This document shows, in pieces, positions 7,197-12,261 of a stretch of 12,261 bases of DNA. Below the pieces are notes generated by a model. It did no database searches and had not been told where the DNA came from. It saw nothing but the letters and a program-made list of their open reading frames with translations. This stretch comes from DATAXI01 sp036266845 (GTDB lineage: Bacteria; Verrucomicrobiota; Verrucomicrobiia; Chthoniobacterales; Chthoniobacteraceae). Numbering within the stretch: position 1 is the first letter of the stretch; every line of letters starts with the position of its first letter. The position numbers and the translations under genes were made by a program. Location: assembly GCA_036266845.1 (NCBI GenBank), contig DATAXI010000202.1, positions 1 through 12,261 of the forward strand, read 5' to 3'.

Positions 7197-7538
7197 ATGA
7201 AAAACAAATACGAAGCCCTCCTCGTCCTCAACACCAAGGGCAATGAGGATGGCGCCAACAAAATCATCGACCGCCTGGAAAGCGAATTCAAAAAAGAGGG
7301 CGCGGAAATCGAGCAGGTCCAGCGCCTGGAGCGCCGCCACTTTTCCTACTCCGCCGGCCCGCTCGACAGCGGCTATTTCGTCAATTTCATCTTTGCCGCG
7401 GAACCCGCGCTCATCGATAAGATCAAGGGCAAGTTCAAGCTCGACGCCGATATCTACCGCGCCCACTACCAGAAGATCCCGGCCCGCAAAAAATCGGCCG
7501 CCAAAGCCGCTGATAAAGCCGCTGACAAAGCCGCCTGA
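7197..7538 (+). CDS. rpsF: Small ribosomal subunit protein bS6
   Basis: bS6 sits on the platform of the small subunit as a dimer with bS18. The 113-residue product starts MKNKYEALLVLNTKG and keeps the family features LERRHFSYSAGPLDSGYFV and a YRAHYQKIP stretch. The last 16 residues are a Lys/Ala-rich tail with the near repeat AADKAADKAA, encoded by a 12-base direct repeat. A purine-rich AAGGA lies about 20 bases before the ATG, too far for a classical Shine-Dalgarno site. The 23-base gap after pth leaves no room for the S6:S18-binding leader known in some bacteria. ssb starts 20 bases downstream; the gap holds a small hairpin (7537-7551). Confidence 0.95.
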   Translation: MKNKYEALLVLNTKGNEDGANKIIDRLESEFKKEGAEIEQVQRLERRHFSYSAGPLDSGYFVNFIFAAEPALIDKIKGKFKLDADIYRAHYQKIPARKKSAAKAADKAADKAA

Positions 7539-7558
7539 CGGCGATACCGTCTCCCGCT

Positions 7559-8077
7559 ATGGCCAACCTCAATAAAGTCATGCTCATGGGGAACCTGACC
7601 CGCGACCCCGAAGTCCGCTACACGCCCAAGGGCACCGCGGTGGCCGAGCTGGGACTGGCCATTAACCGCTATTACTCCGCCGATAACGGCGAGAAACGCG
7701 AGGAAACCACCTTTGTGGACGTGACCCTCTGGGGCCGCCAGGCGGAGATCGCCGGCGAGTACCTCAAGAAGGGCCGCCCCGTCTTCATCGAGGGCCGCCT
7801 TCAGCTCGACTCCTGGGACGACAAACAGACCGGCCAGAAACGCAGCAAGCTCAAGGTCGTCGGCGAGGGCCTCCAGCTCATCGGCTCCCGCGATGGCGGT
7901 GGAGGAGGCGGCGGCGGTGGAGGAGGCGGCGGCGGTGGCGAATACGGCAGTGGTGGCGGCGCAGAACGCGAGCGCGGCAGCAACGCCGGAGGAGGAGCCA
8001 AGCCCGCCCCCCAGCCCAAACAAAAGCCTCCGGCCGATCCCGACCTCGAGCCCGAAGAAGACGATATCCCGTTTTAA
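7559..8077 (+). CDS. ssb: Single-stranded DNA-binding protein
   Basis: SSB coats single-stranded DNA during replication, repair and recombination and recruits partners through its C-terminal tip. The 172-residue protein has an OB fold at about 1-110 (NKVMLMGNLTRDPEVRYT; TTFVDVTLWGRQAEIAGEYL; VFIEGRLQLDSWDDKQTG). Next comes a disordered linker with 15 consecutive glycines (113-127) and further Gly-, Ala-, Pro- and Lys-rich sequence. The acidic partner-binding tip EEDDIPF ends at F172. The pairing rpsF-ssb is widespread, but rpsR and rplI, which commonly follow, are missing here. A strong terminator begins about 30 bases after the stop. Confidence 0.97.
   Translation: MANLNKVMLMGNLTRDPEVRYTPKGTAVAELGLAINRYYSADNGEKREETTFVDVTLWGRQAEIAGEYLKKGRPVFIEGRLQLDSWDDKQTGQKRSKLKVVGEGLQLIGSRDGGGGGGGGGGGGGGGEYGSGGGAERERGSNAGGGAKPAPQPKQKPPADPDLEPEEDDIPF
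7898..7933 (+). repeat. Two perfect 18-bp tandem repeats encoding polyglycine in ssb
   Basis: The unit GGTGGAGGAGGCGGCGGC occurs twice in direct succession, followed by a partial third copy (GGTGGC). Each unit encodes six glycines. Such a repeat can gain or lose whole units in frame, so the linker length may vary between strains. Confidence 0.9.
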
Positions 8078-8107
8078 AAAGGAACCTTTTCGGATTTTGT
8101 AAACTTT

Positions 8108-8141
8108 AATGCCGGAGACCCAGTTCTCCGGCATTTTCTTT
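8108..8141 (+). terminator. Intrinsic terminator of the prs-ssb cluster
   Basis: An 11-bp perfect stem (8108-8118 with 8125-8135) with a 6-base loop is followed by TTCTTT. It sits 30 bases after the ssb stop and likely ends the whole cluster transcript. Confidence 0.88.
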
Positions 8142-8211
8142 GGCTTGCAGAATTTCCGCTCACGGAGGCGGAAGAGCCTTGCTCGACAGCCGGAAGCCTG
8201 TCGCGTGATAT

Positions 8212-8230
8212 GGCACGGATCATCCGTGCC
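8212..8230. repeat. Perfect 9+1+9 palindrome
   Basis: GGCACGGAT, a central C, then ATCCGTGCC form a perfect inverted repeat. As RNA it would fold with a 7-bp stem and 5-base loop. There is no T-tract, so it is not an intrinsic terminator. It resembles a REP-type intergenic palindrome, though other copies cannot be seen in this window. Confidence 0.6.
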
Positions 8231-8269
8231 CCCGCCGCCGAGGACCCCATCAGTGTCGGTGCGCCGATG

Positions 8270-8361
8270 CGCCAGACGATGACACTCCCGCCAGGGGAGA
8301 TCGCCCTGAGAACGCCCTGGCGGTCTTCCTTGCCTCAAAGGCATGGGTCTATCGGCTGGCG
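8270..8361 (+). other. Possible three-way RNA junction
   Basis: Bases 8270-8280 (CGCCAGACGAT) can pair with 8351-8361 (ATCGGCTGGCG) in 10 of 11 positions. Inside this closing stem lie a 9-bp perfect hairpin (8288-8296 with 8315-8323) and a 5-bp hairpin with a 3-base loop (8331-8335 with 8339-8343). A competing 6-bp pairing (8252-8257 with 8281-8286) is also possible. The fold was worked out by eye, without energy calculation. Confidence 0.4.
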
Positions 8362-8392
8362 AGCCTAATGCCACGTCCGGGATAAAAATGCC

Positions 8393-8412
8393 GGGGCAGG
8401 CCCCAGTTTTTT
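8393..8412 (+). terminator. Weak terminator-like hairpin with T6 before dnaX
   Basis: GGGG (8393-8396) pairs with CCCC (8401-8404) across a 4-base loop. Six Ts begin two bases later, at 8407. The stem is short, but the T-run is the best in the window. It could end a transcript from the preceding hairpin-rich region, or act as an attenuator 40 bases before dnaX. Confidence 0.35.
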
Positions 8413-8451
8413 CAAAAATCCGTTTCGCCTTTCCGCGCGGTCGTAACTAAT

Positions 8452-10203
8452 GTGCCCGTTGCCGTGAGCTACCAGGTCTTTGCCCGCAAATATCGCCCCC
8501 AGAGCTTCGATGAGGTTGTGGGGCAGACGCACGTCACCCAGACGCTTAAAAACGCCATCGAGCAGCGCCGGCTTGCGCACGCCTACCTCTTTGTGGGGCC
8601 GCGCGGCACCGGCAAGACCTCCACGGCGCGCATCCTGGCCAAGGCGCTCAACTGCGAGCAAGGTCCCACCACCAAGCCATGCGGCGTCTGCACCCAATGC
8701 CGGGAGATCGCCGAGGGCCGCAGCTTGAACGTGCTGGAATTCGACGCCGCGTCCAATACCCAGGTGGACAAGGTGCGCGAGCTCATCATCGACAACGTGA
8801 AGTACGCCCCCACGAGCGGACGCTACAAGCTCTACATCGTGGACGAGGTGCACATGCTCTCGAATTCCAGCTTCAACGCGCTGCTCAAGACCCTCGAGGA
8901 GCCGCCGGCCCACGTCATTTTCATCTTCGCCACCACCGACCCGCAAAAAGTGCCGCTCACGATCATCAGCCGCTGCCAGCGGTTTGACCTGGGCCGCATC
9001 GCGACCCCGCTCATCGAGCAGCACCTCCAATTCATCGCAGGCAAGGAAAACATCGTGCTCGATCCCGCGGCGGCCCAGTCCATCGCTCGCGGCGCGGAGG
9101 GCGGGCTGCGCGACGCGGAGTCGATGCTGGACCAACTGGTTGCCTTTTGCGGGACAACGATCAGCGAGGAAGATGTGCTGAACGTCTTCGGTTTTTCCGC
9201 GCAGGAAATGGTGACCGCGCTCTGCGGGGCCATCCTTTCCGGACGCTGCGGCGAGGCGCTGGGGCAATTGCAGGCCCAGGCGCAGAAAGGCAAGGACCTG
9301 AGCCGGCTGATGGCGGATGTGATCTCCCACCTGCGCGATCTGCTGGTGATGAAGGCCGATCCGGAAGGCTTGCGCGGCGATTTGAGCCAGGAGCTTTACG
9401 CCACGCTCCAGGAGCAGGCCAGCGCCCTTTCGACCGACCGGCTGCTGGAGTTGATCGAGCAATTCGCCGCCGCGGAGAACCGCATGAAATGGGCGCCAAA
9501 CAAGAAGCTCCATTTTGAAATCGCGATCATCAAGGCCGTGCAAACGCTGGATCAGGCGACGCTCACAGAAATTCTGGACGCGCTCGCCCTCATCCGTTCC
9601 GGTGGGCAATTGCCTCCGCCACGCGAGCATCGTCCCCCGGAGCGGCCGGCGCCGCAGAAGCCCGCTCCGGCACCGCCCAAGCCCGCTCCTGCCGCACCCC
9701 CCCCGGTCGCAAAATCCGCTCCGGAGCCGACGCCCATGGTGAAAGAGGCGCCGGAGGAACCCGCAGCCGCTGCCGCTCCCGAGCCGGCTCCCGCGATGCC
9801 GGAGCCCCAGCCGCTGCCCGTGGATGCCGGCACGCTCTGGACCGATGCGCTGGTCACCGTGCGGCGCGAGCGGCCGCTCATCCTCACGTGGCTGGAATCC
9901 GGCACGCTTCTCGAGCGCGTGGGCAACGTGATCCGCCTCGGTTTTCCACCAGATCAGCACCTGGCGATGGAATCGCTGCTGCGCCCGAATAACCGCACAT
10001 TCCTGGAAAAACTCTTCTCGCAGTTCACCGGCGTCAGTTGCTCGGTGGAATGCGAAGCCCGCGAGGGCCTCGTCGTTTTGCCCGCAAATCTTCCCGCTCC
10101 GCCACCCGAGCCCGCTCCCGCCGATCCCATGGAGGAATTCAAGAACGATCCCCTGATCCGCAAGGCGCTGGAGATCTTCCAGGCAGAGATCCAGCCGGCT
10201 TGA
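8452..10203 (+). CDS. dnaX: DNA polymerase III subunit tau (and possibly gamma)
   Basis: DnaX is the ATPase of the clamp loader that places the beta clamp on DNA; full-length tau also links polymerase and helicase. The 583-residue frame shows Walker A GPRGTGKTS (49-57) and a four-cysteine zinc site (C68, C77, C80, C83). It also has Walker B YIVDEVHM (128-135), sensor 1 ATTDP (160-164) and the SRC motif (173-175). A Pro/Ala-rich linker spans about 395-470, followed by the tau-specific C-terminus. There is no ATG start. GTG at 8452 gives the longest form, but GTG at 8464 gives MSYQVFARKYRP, matching the usual DnaX N-terminus, and may be the true start. An 8-C run in the linker could allow slippage. 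The partner gene downstream begins 53 bases after the stop. Confidence 0.97.
   Translation: MPVAVSYQVFARKYRPQSFDEVVGQTHVTQTLKNAIEQRRLAHAYLFVGPRGTGKTSTARILAKALNCEQGPTTKPCGVCTQCREIAEGRSLNVLEFDAASNTQVDKVRELIIDNVKYAPTSGRYKLYIVDEVHMLSNSSFNALLKTLEEPPAHVIFIFATTDPQKVPLTIISRCQRFDLGRIATPLIEQHLQFIAGKENIVLDPAAAQSIARGAEGGLRDAESMLDQLVAFCGTTISEEDVLNVFGFSAQEMVTALCGAILSGRCGEALGQLQAQAQKGKDLSRLMADVISHLRDLLVMKADPEGLRGDLSQELYATLQEQASALSTDRLLELIEQFAAAENRMKWAPNKKLHFEIAIIKAVQTLDQATLTEILDALALIRSGGQLPPPREHRPPERPAPQKPAPAPPKPAPAAPPPVAKSAPEPTPMVKEAPEEPAAAAAPEPAPAMPEPQPLPVDAGTLWTDALVTVRRERPLILTWLESGTLLERVGNVIRLGFPPDQHLAMESLLRPNNRTFLEKLFSQFTGVSCSVECEAREGLVVLPANLPAPPPEPAPADPMEEFKNDPLIRKALEIFQAEIQPA
9697..9704 (+). other. 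C8 homopolymer in the dnaX linker, possible slippage site
   Basis: The run is read as CCC CCC CC(G), codons 416-418. A shift into the +1 frame meets TGA at 9740-9742, giving a product of about 429 residues. A shift into the -1 frame meets TAA at 9990-9992. Both would remove the tau-specific domain. No A6G-type slippery heptamer like that of E. coli dnaX was found. That this run is used is an inference. Confidence 0.35.
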
Positions 10204-10256
10204 ATCCACCGCCAGTCATCCGCAAAGCCGCGCCCAATCACCCTTTCCTTCCAAAC

Positions 10257-11471
10257 GTGAACCCGCTCATCCAAACCGCCCCCCCTTCCCCCAAACCGCC
10301 CGCGGCTCCGGACCTCGAAATCAAGGACGCCCAGCTCATCTTCAACGGCGTCTGGAAAGAGCTGGAACAGGAGTTTGGCCGCGAACATCTCCGTTTCCCG
10401 AAAGAGTTGATCCTCCTGGGCGGCGCCCCCGGAGCCGGCAAGGGCACGAATACCAATTTCATCCGCGAGCTGCGCGATATCACCGCGCCGCCCATCGTGG
10501 TAAGCGCCTTGCTGGATACCCCCGCGGCGCGCGAGATCAAGGCGCGCGGCGGCATGGTGCAGGATCGCGACGTCATCGGCATCCTCTTCCGCAAGCTGCT
10601 GGAGCCCGAGCAGCAAAACGGCGCGATCCTCGACGGCTTCCCGCGCACAAAAGTGCAAGTGGAGTGTCTCAAAATGCTTTATGATGAAATGATCGCCCTG
10701 CGGCGCTCCTTTGCCGATGCGCCGCTGGTCGCCCATTTCCGCCAGCCCATGTTCCACATCATGGTGCTCTTCGTGGATGAATCCGAGAGCGTCGCGCGGC
10801 AATTGAAACGGGGCCGGCAAGTGATCGCGCACAATGAGGAGGTCAAGCGCTCCGGGATGGGCGAGCCGTGGGAAGAGCGGCCCACCGATTTCAACGAAGG
10901 CCTCGCGCGCAACCGCTACCGCGTCTTCAAGGAGCAAACGTACGACGCGCTGGTTTCCCTGAAACTGATCTTCCATTACCACTTCATCAACGCCCAGGCG
11001 CCGCTCGAGATGGTGCGCCGCAACATCATCCGCGAGCTGGAGTACCAAAGCTCCCTGGAGCTGGAGCCGCGCACCTACGACCTGCTGCGCCGGCTGCCGC
11101 TGGCCAGCGAGATCGTCCGCAACGCCCGCCAGGAGCTGGTCAACCGCCTCGACAATTACGCCACCGACAACGCCACCCTCTTTGGCCGCGTCATCGAGTT
11201 CATCGACCAAAAGGCCATGCCCATCGTCCTGCGCCACGCCATCTCAGGCCGCGCCAATATCAACACCGAGGACCCCGTCTTCGACGATCCCCTTGCACTG
11301 GCCATGTTGATCGACGTCTTCTCCGAGCGCGGCTTCCACGCCAATGTGGACGTGCAGCGGCAGGAAATCCCCTACTGGATGGACATGCAGACCGGAGAAA
11401 TCCAATGCCGCCACAAAAAAGTCTATCGCTTCAGCATCCGCTTCCGCGGCTCCCAAATCCGGCGCGGTTAA
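10257..11471 (+). CDS. Adenylate-kinase-like nucleoside monophosphate kinase with unknown C-terminal domain
   Basis: The 404-residue product has an adenylate-kinase-type core that would transfer phosphate between ATP and a nucleoside monophosphate. The P-loop is GGAPGAGKGT (55-64), the NMP region carries ILDGFPRTKVQ (124-134), and a LID/CORE stretch holds R185, R187, TD (209-210) and NRYRVF (218-223). A Pro-rich N-terminal segment precedes the P-loop. Standard adenylate kinases end near 190-230 residues. Here about 160 further residues (PLASEIVRNARQELVNRLD; FDDPLALAMLIDVFSERGF; ending IRFRGSQIRRG) match no family I recognise. I chose GTG 10257; the frame is open further upstream into dnaX, and a TTG at 10200 overlapping the dnaX stop is the main alternative. 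It probably shares a transcript with dnaX. Substrate is unproven. Confidence 0.82.
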   Translation: MNPLIQTAPPSPKPPAAPDLEIKDAQLIFNGVWKELEQEFGREHLRFPKELILLGGAPGAGKGTNTNFIRELRDITAPPIVVSALLDTPAAREIKARGGMVQDRDVIGILFRKLLEPEQQNGAILDGFPRTKVQVECLKMLYDEMIALRRSFADAPLVAHFRQPMFHIMVLFVDESESVARQLKRGRQVIAHNEEVKRSGMGEPWEERPTDFNEGLARNRYRVFKEQTYDALVSLKLIFHYHFINAQAPLEMVRRNIIRELEYQSSLELEPRTYDLLRRLPLASEIVRNARQELVNRLDNYATDNATLFGRVIEFIDQKAMPIVLRHAISGRANINTEDPVFDDPLALAMLIDVFSERGFHANVDVQRQEIPYWMDMQTGEIQCRHKKVYRFSIRFRGSQIRRG

Positions 11472-11472
11472 T

Positions 11473-11485
11473 CGCCGATCCGGCG
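11473..11485 (+). terminator. Short hairpin after the kinase gene
   Basis: CGCCG and CGGCG pair across a 3-base loop, one base after the stop codon. The stem is short and there is no T-tract, so this is weak evidence. Confidence 0.2.
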
Positions 11486-11522
11486 CTTCCGATAAGATTG
11501 GTTCCGGCTGCAACAAATCACC

Positions 11523-11549
11523 GGATCAATCGCGCTGCGTTCCTGATCC
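11523..11549. terminator. Possible hairpin between convergent genes
   Basis: GGATCA (11523-11528) pairs with TGATCC (11544-11549), followed on the plus strand by TTAGTTAG. It lies between two genes that run toward each other, where a terminator is expected. The loop is large and the tail is not a pure T-run. Confidence 0.3.
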
Positions 11550-11569
11550 TTAGTTAGTCATGTGCGGGT

Positions 11570-12261
11570 TTATTTCGGGCCAGGATCAAGAATCCTCCAT
11601 CGGACGATGTTCATAGGAGTGGTGAACCAGACATTATTTTGGGACGGGGCTCGTTCGATGATCACCCGGCCTAACGTCGGGTCAGCCTCTATCCACAGAT
11701 TCCCACCGAGGTAGCCCATGACATGCATCCCGCTGACCGTGACGGCCAGATCACCTGGCAAGATGCGGGCATGATCAAGACGATTGAGGCTGGGAGTGCT
11801 AAAACAGCGTAATGTTGCGCCGCGTCCGCTGCCGAGATCGGCGGCGTTGCAGCGGTGCCACCAAAGCCAAATCGCGTAGCGCACGAGCGCCGGATCACCG
11901 CTAAGAATGCCACGCAGAAACATTCCGTCGATCAAACCGCGTTGCATGAGGCCGGAGCAGTCAATTCCCTTTGGACTTTCTCCACCCCAATAATATGAAA
12001 CGCCGGTGTAGCGGCGCATACCGGCTACGAAATCGCCGCGAAGCAAAGCGGTGTCATGGCGAGAGTGCCCAGGCAATAATAAGAAGACGCCACAAAGCAC
12101 GGAGAAAGCCAGCAACGCGAACCGTAGAATGCCGTGGCTCCAAACGAGCGCAATAAGGCTCAGCCAAATTGCCGAAAACAGGAGAATTCCTGCTAATCGC
12201 GTTCGACCGTCACTCACCGGATACATCCAGATGGCCACGAAGAGCACCACCGCTCCGATCC
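11570..12261 (-). CDS. Membrane-anchored NlpC/P60-family cysteine hydrolase, 5' end at window edge
   Basis: NlpC/P60 enzymes are papain-like hydrolases, many of which cut cell-wall peptides. The frame stays open to the right edge. A GTG at 12250 would give 226 residues, but hydrophobic sequence already surrounds it, so the true start probably lies outside the window. Numbered from that GTG, two or three hydrophobic segments come first (about 1-11, 20-37, 41-60). The catalytic domain follows: YTGVSYYWGGESPKGIDCSG holds the nucleophile C98, and SGMHVMGYLGG holds H176. The third catalytic residue is less clear (E188 or D190 in WIEADP). An insertion of about 60 residues with Trp and Cys lies between the Cys and His motifs, longer than in compact NlpC domains. 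Its base composition looks less GC-rich than the upstream genes. Substrate unknown; it converges on the kinase gene. Confidence 0.85.
   Translation of the reverse strand, partial: IGAVVLFVAIWMYPVSDGRTRLAGILLFSAIWLSLIALVWSHGILRFALLAFSVLCGVFLLLPGHSRHDTALLRGDFVAGMRRYTGVSYYWGGESPKGIDCSGLMQRGLIDGMFLRGILSGDPALVRYAIWLWWHRCNAADLGSGRGATLRCFSTPSLNRLDHARILPGDLAVTVSGMHVMGYLGGNLWIEADPTLGRVIIERAPSQNNVWFTTPMNIVRWRILDPGPK

Larger units (their letters stand above)
8142..8451. other. Gene-free, hairpin-rich spacer between ssb and dnaX
   Basis: I see no gene in these 310 bases. They hold several inverted repeats in close order. One is TTCCGC/GCGGAA (8154-8173). Another is CGACAG/CTGTCG closed by a GGAA tetraloop (8184-8203). 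A perfect palindrome follows at 8212-8230, then a nested, possibly three-way structure at 8270-8361, and last a hairpin with T6 at 8393-8412. The SRP RNA signature (GGAAGCAGC), RNase P and tmRNA signatures were looked for and not seen. It could be an undescribed structured RNA, a dnaX leader, or a cluster of dispersed palindromic repeats. Confidence 0.5.

Noticed and set aside
7537..7551. Small hairpin in the rpsF-ssb gap as a regulatory element
   Set aside because: A 5-bp stem in a 20-base gap of GC-rich DNA is readily expected by chance; there is no further support.
8077..8090. AAAAGG/CCTTTT inverted repeat just after the ssb stop
   Set aside because: It is AT-rich with only a 2-base loop, so it would not form a stable hairpin; the real terminator follows at 8108.
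7466..8374. A 302-codon minus-strand frame across rpsF, ssb and the spacer
   Set aside because: Most of it is the reverse of ssb, including its polyglycine repeat, and it crosses the ssb terminator. No family resemblance was seen.
8142..8451. SRP (4.5S) RNA gene, often found near dnaX
   Set aside because: The conserved GGAAGCAGC region of the SRP hairpin is absent on both strands; the GGAA loop at 8192-8195 alone is not enough.
8365..10209. A 614-codon open frame on the minus strand opposite dnaX
   Set aside because: The plus strand encodes a clear DnaX with all motifs. The antisense frame is rich in His, Arg and Gly, matches nothing I recognise, and is expected from high GC at third codon positions.
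10038..10256. Upstream extension of the kinase frame starting inside dnaX
   Set aside because: The extra 73 residues overlap dnaX in another frame and are Arg/Pro-rich shadow sequence; kinase-like sequence starts well after the GTG at 10257.
9954..11237. A 427-codon open frame on the minus strand opposite the kinase gene
   Set aside because: It mirrors the adenylate-kinase-like gene, which has a P-loop and DGFPRT on the plus strand; the antisense product has no recognisable motif.

Overview
The window looks like part of the chromosome of a Verrucomicrobiota-type bacterium (an inference; a related Planctomycetota-Verrucomicrobiota-Chlamydiota lineage is also possible). It is GC-rich. It encodes an H-X9-DG prepilin-like protein, a membrane protein joining a TMTC-like core to TPR repeats, a Gram-negative outer-membrane barrel, and the housekeeping order prs-rplY-pth-rpsF-ssb. 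Most of its housekeeping genes lack a Shine-Dalgarno sequence.

Layout. Positions 1-903 (minus) hold most of an IS110-family transposase that runs off the left edge. It abuts, head to head, a prepilin-like gene whose natural start appears to have been removed by the insertion (recognisable from about 933, stop at 1616). A small outer-membrane beta-barrel gene lies on the minus strand (1850-2446) and ends at a strong hairpin terminator (1788-1817). Divergent from it is a 683-residue membrane protein with a GT-C/TMTC-like core and a TPR tail (2711-4762).

The centre (4882-8077) is a compact plus-strand cluster: prs (PRPP synthesis), rplY (bL25), pth (peptidyl-tRNA recycling), rpsF (bS6) and ssb, closed by a clear intrinsic terminator (8108-8141). 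These genes supply nucleotide precursors, ribosome parts, tRNA recycling and single-strand DNA binding. The rpsR and rplI genes that often follow rpsF-ssb are absent.

Positions 8142-8451 contain no gene but are dense in inverted repeats. They include a possible three-way junction and a terminator-like hairpin followed by T6 just before dnaX. dnaX (8452-10203) encodes the clamp-loader tau subunit. It carries a C8 run at a position where slippage would yield a gamma-sized product. It is followed closely by an adenylate-kinase-like gene with a long unrecognised C-terminal domain (10257-11471). A convergent membrane-anchored NlpC/P60 cysteine hydrolase runs off the right edge (11570 onward, minus).

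The points most worth a second look are the structured region before dnaX, the C8 run in dnaX, the kinase fusion, and the IS110-prepilin junction. I saw no tRNA, rRNA or CRISPR array, and no clear defence or biosynthetic system.
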